A DNA stretch of 64,000 nucleotides from Phaeodactylum tricornutum CCAP 1055/1 (lineage: Eukaryota; Bacillariophyta; Bacillariophyceae; Surirellales; Neidiaceae). A program made the translations under genes and the position numbers. The notes under the pieces were generated by a model, which did no database searches, was not told where the DNA came from, and saw only the letters and a program-made list of their open reading frames with translations. The stretch covers positions 124,001 through 188,000 of the forward strand of contig NC_011673.1 of the NCBI RefSeq assembly GCF_000150955.2. Direction: 5' to 3'. Shown here one piece after another: positions 1 through 11,130 of this stretch; position 1 is the stretch's first letter; each line of letters opens with the position of its first letter.

Positions 1-329
1 TCCCCTGCGCCGGGGGGATTTGGCCTTGTCTGTTTCTCCCGTCTACAAGTATCTCTAGAATAGTAGGTTTGGGGAGTTCGAGAATGGATTCGTACATTCT
101 TTAAATCCCTGATTGATTAATCATCATAATCAGAACACCATCCGTTATCATTTGCTGCTGAGGACAATACGACTACATTCGTGTTAGCTTATTTTAGGAA
201 CTAGTGATTTTGCAAAACAAGGTTGCCGAATGCCATTGCTTTTTGGGAGACGAAATTCGGTCTACACCCTTACACCCTCAACCATCTATACGTACGACAC
301 GTTATACGTACAGGGAATGGCTGTGCCCT
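1..329. other. Non-coding flank, nothing recognised
   Basis: No convincing coding frame is seen. The reading frames here overlap or oppose the 3' end of UBA2. The stretch probably holds the UBA2 3' UTR and the flank of a neighbour outside the window. Confidence 0.4.
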
Positions 330-2359
330 CTAGCTAATCTCAATGACGTCGGCTTCAAGAATGGACATCTTTTGCCGTTTGTTCACGGGGCCGTCCCCGT
401 TCGTCTCCCGGTTGCGTTTGCCTTTCGCGTCCGCTGCCATCACCACCACAATATCATCGTCATCCTCCGCTTCCTCCACCTTCGTACCCACCCCGTTGTT
501 GAGCGCACCGTTGGAGGGAACGTGCAGCGCCGAAGCGGTCGGCTTGGATCCCTTCAGCACGTACTGGTACGTATCATCGTCGTCATCCTCCTCGTCGCCC
601 CGTTCCCATACCGTTTGGTGTGTCACCGCCACGTCCACGGTCAAATCTTGCGAAAAGTCTTCAATGCGCAAAACCGTTCCGTGCTGAATACCACCACAAG
701 GGAGTTGTGGCAGTAATTTGGGTAAATTCACGGCAAACGCCTCCGAGTCCGCGTCTGACCCTTCTTCCCAAACAATGTCCCCATCCAGCGTAATCGTCGG
801 CTCTTCAAAGCCCAAATCTTTCTTGATTAGCTTCTGGAGTAAGTCTTGCAAAGTCCAGTTGTTCACGTTCAGCGCGAGTGGTACGGTAGCGTTGCGACAG
901 ACAAAGCACCGTGGATTGGGCTTTTCCAAATTCGACGCTGTCAAGAAGAGACCGTTCCGCGTCGAGTTGCGCAGGCAGTTAATGTAGGAGCAGTACTCAC
1001 CCAGCTTGCCGGCCGACTTGGTGCCGGTTTCGAGTTGGGCGCGGAGGACTTGAAAGGCCTGTAGGATCTGCAACCCGGCCGCAATCGCATTCGTTGTGGC
1101 AATCGCCGGAATGACTGTAAACGCACGCCAGGGAAAAAACGGAAAAAGAAATTGGCGTGTGTGAGCAGGCGTAGACATCAAATACCTATGTTTCGCATGG
1201 CCGTGCACGTACTGTTGCCGGCAATCCCCTTGGCCGAGTAAAAGCTTTGTAAAGGTTCAATCTCAAAGACAAAACTGCGCAAATTCGAAGACGCTGTCAC
1301 CAGCCTCATTGCTAGCGTATCATCCTTGTCGAAAGACGGTAAGACGGTGGCTGCGGTGGCCGCATTCTCCAAGCACGCGATGAACTCGGCCACGCACTCA
1401 GTCGGCGTCCACAGATCCGTCGTCCGGTAGGACGGCTTGGCCGTCGGTGGTACCGTAGTGGTGGCGTCCACAATGACACTCGTCGGCAAGACGGCTGGTG
1501 TCTTGCGCGCCGTCTTGTATCGGCCCATGTCGAGTTGCTTCTGAATCTCGTCCACGAACAGTTTGGTGACAACTTCCCCGGCCGCGGTACGCACGACGTC
1601 GCTGTCCCGTGCAGCCCGCGCCCGACGAAAACTCAACACCGCCGACATGTAGGTCGATGGCTCGGCATCCGGTGCCGTCGTATCCTCAAACAACATTGAT
1701 TCTTCCACTTTGTCGCCGAACAATAGTTTGTACAGCTCCTTCGCCCAAACAATGGTGTGGACTGGCATGGACGGCGTGGATCGGATGGTACAAATGGGGT
1801 ACACCTTTTGTGTTTCCTGAGTCTGACATTCGTAACAGGCAACGTCACTTTCCTTGTCAATGACGTTGACTTGACCAAGGTATCCCGTGGTACCCGCTTC
1901 AATCAATGGTACTCCGGCGGCCAAGCAAAGTCGGTTGACCCTACGCCGGGCGACGACGTTGTCCAGCGCGTTCAAGGTGAGATCAAACTGTTGGACGAAC
2001 TGCACGTTGAATGTGTCGTTGTCACAGACGTTCCCGTGATGGGCTGTATACGAAACCAGAGAAGGGTCTTGTACCATTTGCGTGGCAACTTGACAAGCCA
2101 CGGTACATTTGGGCATGCCCACATGCTGGGATCGAAACAAGAGCTGGCGATTGAGATTGGACACGTCGATGGTGTCGAGATCAATGACTTGGACGTGTCG
2201 AAAGCCGGTAAGTGCGAGATTCTTGAGCAATTCGCAGCCAATCCCACCGGCACCCACGAGCAAGATTTTACTGCTTTGAATCTTGGTCAGCATGTTCGTT
2301 CCGAGAGTGGCTTCCATGCCGCTCAGTAAGTGCGGCACGGACGACGATGCGGTTGTCAT
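330..2359 (-). CDS. UBA2: SUMO-activating enzyme subunit 2 (UBA2/SAE2)
   Basis: Two exons, 2359-1213 and 1114-330, give 643 residues. The 98-bp intron (1115-1212) has donor GTACGT and acceptor TTTACAG, and splicing restores GIAGNIIPAIATTN, the conserved core across this junction. The N-terminal half has the E1 adenylation motif LLVGAGGIGCELLKNL and DLDTIDVSNLNRQLLFR. The catalytic cysteine lies in YPICTIRSTPS. Two zinc-binding pairs are visible, CYEC and CFVC. The C-terminal tail is acidic with IVVV, a likely SUMO-interacting motif, and a basic nuclear signal (NKRQK). In the family, UBA2 pairs with SAE1 in the nucleus to activate SUMO and pass it to Ubc9. An ATG 12 codons upstream (2395) is possible; the inner ATG fits family lengths better. 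Divergent to the HSF gene. Confidence 0.93.
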
Positions 2360-3775
2360 GGAAGTAGAAAAACAACAGACGTGTGAAACGAGCAAAAGTA
2401 ATTCTTACGGTGACACCAACGAAGCGCACTAGATGTCTGTGACTACGCCAACGAGATTGCAATGGTCTGAAACGCAGTCGGCGTCACGACCGAACGAAGT
2501 GCAACACGATTTGCACTGCCGACCGCAGTCTTACGATCAGCGGACTGTGGAATCAGTTTCGTTGCTTTTTTGCCGACTCGGGGACTTCACAGTGACTTGA
2601 CTGTCACAGTCAGTAAGTATACCCTTGCCCTACCATCTCTCACTACCCCTCACTCGGCCATGTTGACGTGACTTGCGTGTTCTATACAAAGCAAGGTGTG
2701 ACTGGGACGGTGAACAAGAGGGGATGTTCTGGAATGCCATCCAGAGGAGCGAGCGACAGACAAACCGGTATCATCCCAAGCTTCTGATTTCCATTTGATT
2801 TACTACATAAATTCCAAAAGCTACATTCCATTTTGGCGGTATCGGAAGCGAGCAGACGATTTTCCAAGCGCAGATGGTTGGATGGTTCGAAGCGAATGCC
2901 AATCGCATATGCAAGCTCGTACATAGGAGCAATTGTTCAAAGACTGACGTGGAAATTTTAGGAAAAGAAATGAACGAATGGAATCAACCTGTTCATTTAT
3001 ATGAGGAATGATTCAACATCAGTTGTCAGGCATATGTTCTATCCCACGGCCACGCGTTCCTACTCGGTTGTTTCGAACAGAGCAACCGTACACGAATTGG
3101 GAGTCCTTTCCGACAGGTAGCATCCGCTCGGCTTCTCGATACAAATACCTTCCGACACCTTGACACGGACTTGACGTCGACTTATCCCGTTTCTATTCGA
3201 AATCCTTCGAGGTTCAACAGATGGCTGGTCGCGACTTACCGGTCAAGTTGGAAAGATCCAGACGGCAACGTTGACACCTCTGTTTATAGTCCGACGACAA
3301 AGTCTTCCCGTTTCGAGTGTTTGTTTCTCACTCCGTGTATTCCTCACGGCGCGCAGGCTGCGCCCCCCGACGGAAAAAGGAGAAGATATCGTTCCACATC
3401 GGCGCAAAAGTCTCAGCCTCCCAAAGGGGAACACCGATCACCCGTTCGCGCACAAAACTTCCTCTTTCGAGTCGACGGTTCGTGTCCTCGCTCTCCCCCC
3501 ACTCATCTGTTGCCCAAAGCACTGCTCATTCCTCTAGTCCAACAATACCTATCTATACTCCCAACGTCTTGATCCTATACCTTCTTTCCGTATTCGTTTA
3601 TTCCCGCTTCGATCCGTCATTGATCCAAAGACCACGACTCTTTTTTTCTCCTCGAGAAGGTATCTTTTTCGTGGTCTCACCTCCCACGGAGTTGTGTCAC
3701 TCACCTCTACGCTCGTGCAACGGCATTTCGCATTACCAACCCAACCAACCGTAACGACTCTTCCACCACACTCTC
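2360..3775. other. Divergent intergenic region, UBA2 / HSF promoters
   Basis: About 1.4 kb between two divergently transcribed genes. It is pyrimidine-rich toward the HSF start (3480-3770), which suggests a long 5' leader. The open frames on both strands have no recognisable domain and are treated as noise. No repeat or RNA gene was recognised. Confidence 0.4.
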
Positions 3776-5085
3776 ATGAACGCGTATTCAACACTACAAG
3801 TCTCTTCGTTGCAGACTTGGAACGTACCGCAACTGAATCAGAGTGACGGTTGTGGACCCACAACCATACGATATCCGAACCCCGTTCCGAGTCCACACTC
3901 ATCCACAGCTGTCGCATCGGTCACCATTCCAGCATCGGATGCGGCTCCTTACGCCATTTCTCCCGAAACCTCACCGAGAGACTTGACTCTGAGACACAAC
4001 GAAATTCCCAACCTTGATGACATCCCGGACATTGCCAAGGAAGCCTTGCGGATCACCAAGGAGAGTTTGGGATCAGAATGTCAGTTGCTCCATCAAGGTA
4101 TGTACCCTTCCATCGAAAACACCCTGGCGCGCTTGCGGGACGTACCGGAGACTGCCAGCGCTTGGAATATCTCTTTCGCAGGCGTCACTGTCTGTTTTCC
4201 TGGCGCTCACTTCATTCCTTTCTTTCCATATGTCGAATTTTGGTACCGTCCTAACCAATCACTCTAGATACCACCAATACCAGAAAATTACCAACGATTG
4301 CCACAGGTAGTCGGCTCAATAAATTTGTGCGCCGCCTGCACGATATGCTCAAGCAAGAACAAGCTTCGGGTGTCGTCGAGTGGCGCAAAGGGCTTCTCGT
4401 TTTACACTCGACCAACTCCTTTGCCAAACAAATTCTTCCCCAGTACTTCAACACGCGAAACTTCAAGACCTTTAGACGTCAATTAAACTACTACGGTTTT
4501 GTACACGTTCGCTCCTTTACTACTGCCGGATCGGCCACGACTGCGCTCTGGGTCAACCAACACTTGGCCGAAAATGGATCGGACGACATTTCCTCCGTTT
4601 TGCGGCTGAAACGCGTCGAGCCGTGTGATGCGGCCAAAACAGCCGAAAGCCGGAGGGAACGCAAAGAACTGGCGATTCATACCGTCGAAGAAGATCTCGG
4701 AGTCAGCGCCCGCACCCTACAAGTGGAACAAATTCGGTCCATGGCCCTCCGCGGTAGCCGAGAACAAGTACAAGCCGAAATTCTGCGCGGACTCGAAAGA
4801 ACACCGGCTATCATTGTCAACGCTGCCACTACTGAGTCGGCGCTGAAAGTGGTTAAGCAAGTCACGAAATCCGTCAAGCCACCCGTGCCGCGTGAAATTC
4901 ACTGCACGTCCATGGCCGTCGGTGGCGACCTCCAACAAAGCAGAGACTCCTCCTCCAATCAGGGCTCGACGGAAAGCATAAGTAGCTACGGATCCGGCGT
5001 AAATCACGACGATCCGACGCAAATCTCTTTAGACGAGGACAGCGGAGCAGCAAATCTTTTGCTCTTCCTTTCCAAATCGTCGTAG
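3776..5085 (+). CDS. Heat-shock-factor family transcription factor
   Basis: Exons 3776-4097 and 4268-5085 encode 379 residues. The 170-bp intron has donor GTATGT and acceptor CACTCTAG. Splicing in phase 1 gives DTTNTRKLPTIATGSRLNKF and leads directly into the HSF DNA-binding domain (about residues 125-190), with FVRRLHDMLKQEQASGVVEW, FAKQILPQYF, NFKTFRRQLNYYGF and HVRSF. These match the helix-turn-helix fold that binds inverted GAA repeats. The rest is Ser/Thr-rich with a charged stretch after the domain, and no clear trimerisation coiled coil is obvious by eye. Diatoms are known for a strongly expanded HSF family, and this looks like a member, so a specific heat-stress role is not implied. 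A long pyrimidine-rich leader precedes the ATG. Confidence 0.9.
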
Positions 5086-5596
5086 AAGATTAGAAAGCGA
5101 GTACTGACTATGAAAATCCCACTGGATTCCTGCTGTTTTCAGCTACGGGGTATACACCTATTCCAAATCTCATACTCGAATACTGTCGGCTTGGTCAACA
5201 TTTCCCGTCTATTGTCCCAATATACGACACTTTCACCTTCGCTAAGTTTACCCGTAACTCCTCTTCTTTTGTGATCCAAGTTCCTATGCGCAACGCGGAA
5301 TACGTTCTCACACATCGACCTCACCTTTCCGTGCAAGGAACGTCATCGCAAGACTCCCAATGGACTTTCTCGTAGCGGTTCTTCATAATTTGTTTCACCA
5401 TGCAACACGTAAAATACTCTATACATCTCAAATTTCCCCATCCTTTACTTTGGCATCTAGCCAGCCGGAATACATGACATTTGTCTTCTCACCTATCATA
5501 TGATGTATCCCAAAAGCCTGTAACCGAATGCTTTGTACGCTACATCTTGTCGTAGTAAAACGGCAGAACCAAGAACGAGCCTCTTGCTGTCTATTT
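5086..5596. other. Convergent intergenic region
   Basis: 3' ends of the HSF and RNase H1 genes face each other. No further gene or repeat is seen. Confidence 0.4.
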
Positions 5597-6780
5597 TCAG
5601 TGAGAGCACACACGATAACGATCGCTAAGAGCATGCTGCATTTCATGCCCATCCAGCGATGTTGTCAACCAGCTTCGCTGTGCATCCATTGCTTCGTTTG
5701 CAAGTCCTGAGTTACATTAGCAAGGAACAAAACACACAGAGCATAAACGTGCACCATTACAGTGAGATGCGAAAGCAAAAGCATCACCATAGCTCTAAAA
5801 GTCAGTCGAGTAAACGCACCGTCTGCCTGTTTGTTGCTTTCTCGGTAGACATGCTCCAGTGACAGTCGAAATTGTGCAAAGCTTTGGAAGTCATCTAAAA
5901 GCTGAATTGCTTTCTCGTAGTATGGCTTCAGCTTGGGGCTTTTGCAGGTGTAATTCCCTTTTAGTTGCTGAATGATCAACTTGGAATCGCCTTGCACAAC
6001 AAGCTGTACATGAGCTTCACAATCGTAAAATGACTCGAAACGACGTGTTTCCTCCCGAGCCACCGTTAAAGCCCACAACGCGCCACTGTACTCGGCCTCA
6101 TTATTGGTGGCACCTGTACCTACGAAAAATCTGAGGTGCACGTTAAGTCGTTCGCACAGACCATCACCTATCCGCCAATCTAGGTCGGTCAGTACGACGG
6201 CAACACCGGCACCGGCGACCCCTGGATTGCCCCGTGAGCCGCCGTCAAAATTGATGTGAATCTTGAGCCGCCTGCTCCCTACAGGGCACAAAGATCGATG
6301 CCGCGTCTCCGCCTTTGCATTCTCGGAATTGTCTAACTCACTCCCGACTGAATACCCCGTCTTGGCGTATTTTCGCGGACGGGCTGCGGAAACAAACTCG
6401 GGAGAGTCTCGTTTACACGGACGGGAAGTGAAAGCGGTGACGATGCGAACATCGGGATTTGGCCTCGCTGCATGCGCACTGCGGATATGCTCAATGGCTT
6501 TTTCGCAACTGACTGTTGCTGGCGATGCTACCGGGGAGCGAGGTCCCGACCTAAACGCTGTTATAATACGAACGTCGGCGTTCGACGGCGGCGAAGCCGA
6601 AGTCTGGCCGTGTGCGCGCAAGTAGTCTTCCGCTTGCTGCTTGTCGTGAAAACTTTTAAACTTCGCCCCGCTGAACCCGTTAGTCTTTTCGATATAGACA
6701 AGAAAGGACGACACGTAGTGTGAATCAACGCGTGGGAGGAAGTGGTGAGTAGTATTCGTGGCGCGGAGGACCAGAAGCAC
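5597..6780 (-). CDS. Ribonuclease H1 with N-terminal hybrid-binding domain
   Basis: Exons 6780-5820 and 5706-5597 (intron 5707-5819, donor GTGCGT, acceptor ACTCAG) give about 356 residues. Splicing replaces a run-on tail with the family ending NKQADGLANEAMD. The N-terminus carries a viroplasmin/hybrid-binding segment ending NGFSGAKFKSF. A variable linker of about 100 residues follows, then an RNase HI domain. All four metal-binding acids are in place: Asp in NFDGGSRGNPG, Glu in NNEAEYSGALWAL, Asp in VQGDSKLIIQQL and Asp in KQADG. It should cleave the RNA strand of RNA-DNA hybrids in nucleus or organelles. The 5' end is uncertain: 6780 is a GTG, no ATG lies in frame before an upstream stop, and an AG acceptor (CAAGCACAG, just upstream) suggests an unrecognised first exon. 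Confidence 0.85.
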
Positions 6781-6996
6781 GCACCTGTGCTTGACATTCT
6801 ACCCAAGAATCCAAGATTCCTGTCCGACGTCCCGCCGCCACCGCGTAGTATTTTTTGGGCATCCTGATGATGCGATCGTTTTATACGATACTGTTTTTGC
6901 CGATTTCCAACCTACTTGCTCGGTGGAGATCACTGTCAAGCGGTACGGGCATTGGTGCTTCTTTAGGAACAGGTTACCTCGTGATATCACATAGAG

Positions 6997-7196
6997 TGTT
7001 GATCTCACTCCTGGTAAGGACACCGTTTCCCCCAAAGTTCAATCGCCTACTGCTGAAAGCCAAGTCGCTTCCGCCACACACTCAACGCCTCACAGCCACC
7101 ACAAAAAGATCCAAGAGTACAATGTACCCTTATAATGTTTGTAGTTCATTGTTTTCCTCAACTGTGACCTCCATTGTTGTTTTGTGTTCTTCAATA
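6997..7196 (+). mobile_element. Solo LTR (Copia-like), copy 1
   Basis: A 200-bp element with termini TGTTGAT and TTCAATA, flanked by a perfect 5-bp target-site duplication TAGAG (6992-6996 and 7197-7201). It is clearly related, by eye about four-fifths identical over its length, to the element at 54662-54867 in the other orientation. Two dispersed copies, each with its own 5-bp duplication and no internal region, fit solo LTRs of a Copia-type retrotransposon. A short non-autonomous element is the alternative. The divergence suggests an old insertion. It lies about 220 bp upstream of the RNase H1 reading frame. Confidence 0.75.
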
Positions 7197-7201
7197 TAGA
7201 G

Positions 7202-7979
7202 AGAACTTTCCTTTTGCAGGGAACAATCCAAACAGTCGAAAAAGCAAGGATGAAAGGATGCAAAAGAATGACAAGCTGAGATAGGGATTGATCAGATCCC
7301 TTGGCTGCAGCTTGTTGAGTAGATCAACAAAGGGTTGAGATCACAATCAAAAAGTTAATTTCTAGTAATCTGTAATCTGAGAACCTCACAGGAGGCCCTC
7401 ATTATCATAAATTCATATCATTCACTTCATGCATCATCACAGTTGACACCACATCATCACAAGTGACATCACCACAAGTAGTGACATCATCACAAATAGT
7501 CTGTCCATCTGTCAACACCACCCATGACAAATGTTCTGCCCATCTGTCAACAATCACTCAGTCACATCCAAGACTCAAAATGGATAAAAACCTGACAAAG
7601 AACCTGGACTACGCCATAGGCTCAGCCACCCTTGGAGTCAAAAAAAACATCTACAATAAGGCAGGCAAATATGAACATTCTCTACCTTTTAGGAGTACAA
7701 GATTACTTATGACCAGGCTGCCTCCTTAAATTTGGTTTGTCCGCAAATAATAGCAAATAGCTTGTTTGCAGTACTCTTGGGACTTTTATTTAGGGTATTT
7801 CTTACCCTATATGGATATACTTAACAACCTTTGTTGCAGTATTATCTGAGTGGGACTATATATTTCAGTACTTAGTGTCACAGATATTTCTTAGTTTTTT
7901 GTCAGATAGTTTAGTTTACTCCAAAATGAGAGTTGAAAGGGCTTTCAGATGTTGATACCATTTGCAATGCATGATGCCC
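7202..7979. other. Non-coding island sequence with CATCA-type simple repeats
   Basis: AT-rich sequence with no convincing gene. At about 7430-7560 a degenerate CATCACCACA-like motif recurs several times. It probably belongs to the decayed element debris that continues to 9.9 kb. Confidence 0.35.
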
Positions 7980-9880
7980 TCAAGCAATGACTGAGAAATT
8001 CAATTCAACTGATGCTGTGTTGGGCAAGGCAGAAGCCAAGCCTCCACAGAACTGCTGAACAAGGGGAAATTGTCTGGTTGTTACCACCCAGCTCTCTGAG
8101 AAGCCCTTACACTCATTCTGTGTGCACAGTATTGCTTGTTGTAGTAATGGCTCTTCCCAATATGCCCGGAGAAATGTACCAAACTGTTGAGACCAATTGG
8201 GGAGGCCTTGAAGACGCTGACATGTGAACAAGGGAAGAGCTAGTTTGGCAACAGTGGCGCCCATATCATGAAAGCAATGGATATTGTGAACAGAAGGACA
8301 ACTGGGAGGCGGATTGGTGCAGTCAAAAAGGGTGTCAGCATTGCAGAGGTGAGTCACTGTGTGAAGAGTGATGACCCATCTCCAAAAGGAATCATTGGAT
8401 CCAAAGGCAACGCCATCTGTATGAAGAGATTCAACAAAAGAATGGGCCATAACACCTTCCCCTGGTATCAACCATAAGGCACACATACAACGTAAATGTG
8501 CTACCCGGAGATGCAAAGGGGGTGTACGGCCATTGCTATTGTACTTGTGCTCCGGAGGAGCAAGCAAGAGTGAGTAAGAACCGGGAGCGTCTGGAGCGAA
8601 GGAAAGCATAGAAAGAAGCCTGAGAAAAATTGGGGACCAAGAAGAACGGGGATGTTGTTACTGGAGACCACGTAGATGCTGATGAACCAACAACCAAAGC
8701 AACGTGCAAGGGCGGCAAAACTAGACAGGAATATGTTTGAGATATGAGCACAGAGCTGGCAAGTACAATGATCAAAGCAAAGACCAAAAGTAAGGTCAGT
8801 ACATCAAACAGGGATAATTGCAGTCTGGAGAATCAAAAGAGACTAGAGAGGGGGAGCACACTCAGGGGTGAGGCCGGAGGGGACCCGGCAGCCAGGAGAT
8901 GAGCATGGGGAAGATGCTCAGAGACGGGAAGATCATTGAAGCCTTTGTCAAAGACAACATCACATGTGTACCTCACATGATGACTGGAGGAGTCAAAATA
9001 GAGAGCACTATGTAAGGTTTTGCAAGCAACAAAGAAAAATACCTTTGCATGTATTTTTGTCAAGTTTGGCAGGGCAGCCTTACAAGGGACGGTATAGACA
9101 CAACAGCCAAAAGATTGGAGCTGTTAAAGGCATGGGAGTTGGCCTCCAGAACCAATTTTGTATGGAGACTGAGAGTGTTTGACATGAACAGTGAAGTTAT
9201 ACAAGTGTAAAAATGATGAAACAAGTAGGGCCAAAATTGGTAGTCAACGCCAGAGCCCAAGAGCATAGCGCAGAGAGCATTGCCAATGGTTCAATGAGGA
9301 TGCTCAACAGGAGCATTCTGATGAGAGGAGTCCACAGCAATGTCTGAACAGAATAACAAGCATGCTGGAAAAGTCAACAAAAGCTGCACAATGAGCAAGG
9401 TCACCACCGCAATCCATACACATACATTTGTGAGGGGTGTTACAAGAGACCCTTCACGGCAAGGAAACAGTTCAGGAATTCAACAGGGGGTGCTTTGGAT
9501 ACAAAAGTTTCACCACAAAGGGTGCCGCTGAAGGGGTCCACAATGATAACATTACAGGTCTGGCCATTGAGACCAACATACATTGAAAACAATTGGTGTC
9601 AGAGGACTTTTGAACATCAACAGAAATTGATGGAAATCCCTTGCCAACATTAATTTGCAGGACAAGAATCAACTAAGGTTTGAGCCTGTCTGTGGAGCTT
9701 AGAGGAAGTGCAGACGGGACAGCTGTAAAGAGGGGTAGCATGAGGAAGCCGGGGGAATGCCAGATGCATGGACTTTGATTTGGTGTTCTGCAACTCTGTT
9801 GGAAATAGCAAAGTTTCCATTGGCACAAAAGTCTTACTTACAGTTAGCTCAACATGCCTCATAACAGCAGTCACAAACCC
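7980..9880 (-). mobile_element. Copia-like LTR retrotransposon fossil (pol region)
   Basis: Minus-strand sequence with pieces resembling, in order, the pre-integrase zinc-binding segment, the integrase core and the post-integrase segment of Ty1/Copia pol proteins of the kind seen in diatoms. The part below about 8.8 kb is assigned by position only. It is a broken fossil with many breaks, no complete pol gene and no recognised LTR pair of its own. The degree of decay suggests an old insertion. The right edge abuts a host pseudogene near 9.88 kb. Confidence 0.55.
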
Positions 9881-9884
9881 TAAC

Positions 9885-10345
9885 CCAGTACGATAGTGTG
9901 GACAAGGGTTACTGGTTGTTCATTGGGGCAAAGTTGTCATCCTCCAATTGTACATGGCAAAGTCAAAGACAAGATGTCCTTTGTTTTTCTTAATTTCATC
10001 AGTTGCATGAGTGTATGATGACACCAAAACTCCAGTTGAGGCTGGTAATTTAGTTAATCTCAAAGGCAATGTGGATAAGCAGGCAATCATCAGCAATGTC
10101 CATATGGCTGATCCATTTCACTTGAGCTTGCTGCAGGCTGTAACTAGTCCACCTGTTGCAGTACCTAACATGGAACCCTGTCAGCTCCAAGCCATCCATA
10201 GCACCTTCTACAAGCTTGACACCAAGCAAGGTACCTTCCAAACACACTATACCATCCATGGAGAGCTAATCTGTTCCCTCTCCATTTGGCCCCACAATCT
10301 GCCAAGTGCCATCATGGTCCATTTCACTATTCTCCATGGTGTTAT
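9885..10345 (+). pseudogene. Decayed paralogue fragment of the secreted protein at 14250
   Basis: The sequence matches the C-terminal half of the gene at 14250-15254 on the same strand. A shared stretch reads PVEAGNLVNLKGNVDKQ here against PVVAGNLVKFMGDVDHQ there, followed by DPFHLSLLQAV against GPFHLSSLQAV. Similarity starts near 9885 at the nucleotide level. After about 10165 the frame shifts, but a Pro/Ser-rich tail like that of the intact gene can still be read (NPVSSKPSIAPS, then KVPSKHTIPS), ending at a TAA near 10270. The N-terminal half is missing and there are at least two frame changes, so it is a pseudogene from a local or ectopic duplication. The left edge adjoins the Copia fossil. 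Confidence 0.75.
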
Positions 10346-10802
10346 ACACAGCACCGTGGGCACATTCATCATAGTTACCATGCTCCTTAACATGGCAACA
10401 ATTGAGTCCAAAAACAGTCACATCATGTTTCTGAATACTCAACTGGGATTGGGCCTGTCCAAAACCATCCGTGTTGGGATTTGTGGCCAAACACACGAGA
10501 TTAGTTTTGACAGGCTTGCCTTGGGTGTCACAACCCATGTAATGCAATGGCAAACCAGTACTCAAAACTGTCATTCCAGTTGACAAACAGACTGACTTCC
10601 TGCCAAGAAAGTTTTCCGATGTAAGTATTTATATTGGATTCATAAGAATTGTTGTAAGCAGGCAAGGTGATGATCTACAATTTATCAGTGATGTCTCTGA
10701 GATTACCGCCTGACCTGAAAGAACAGAGGCCACTACTTTGAGCAAAGTTGGGATACTAAGCAGTATTTCAAATGTAGTGAAAAAAAGCGCAGATAGAAGA
10801 AT
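10346..10802. other. Non-coding island sequence
   Basis: A minus-strand frame of about 100 residues (10586-10266) is open but begins without ATG at its edge, overlaps the pseudogene and matches no family I know. Nothing else is seen. Confidence 0.3.
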
Positions 10803-10825
10803 CTAGTGTCTATTCTACTTCTGTG

Positions 10826-10853
10826 CTCACCTGAGGACTGGTCCTCAGGTGAG
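10826..10853. repeat. Subterminal palindrome, left end of composite element
   Basis: Perfect 12-bp arms (CTCACCTGAGGA and its complement) around a 4-base loop CTGG. It is close in sequence to the palindromes at the right end of the same element. Confidence 0.8.
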
Positions 10854-11130
10854 GTCACTTTTCAGACCTATGGTAATAAACAAAGAAATCGTTATTAAAG
10901 AAAGTTACCGCTACCGTTGTCTTCAGCATGCTCTAAAACGTCTTGGGGTAAAGTAGGAAGCTTTAATATCAAAAAGTGACAGAGAAATGACCGTCAACGG
11001 AAACTTCATGGATTTTTTTTTCAAATTTTTTTGGCGGGTAAAATGGCTTGTCTGGACGTCAATGAAATGGTCATTACATCCCCAATACTTGGTTTGAGTC
11101 ATATAAGTTAGGCTTGGTGCATTGTCAGAC

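Noticed and set aside
3171-3754. Overlapping open frames upstream of the HSF gene
   Set aside because: Pyrimidine-rich sequence readable in several frames at once. It is better explained as promoter and 5' leader.
7430-7560. Possible CRISPR-like spaced repeats (CATCAC motifs)
   Set aside because: The motif is short, degenerate and irregularly spaced, in a eukaryotic repeat island. It is simple-sequence decay, not an array.
10266-10586. 106-codon minus-strand frame in the repeat island
   Set aside because: The first codon is TTG, it overlaps the pseudogene on the other strand, and I recognise nothing in it.
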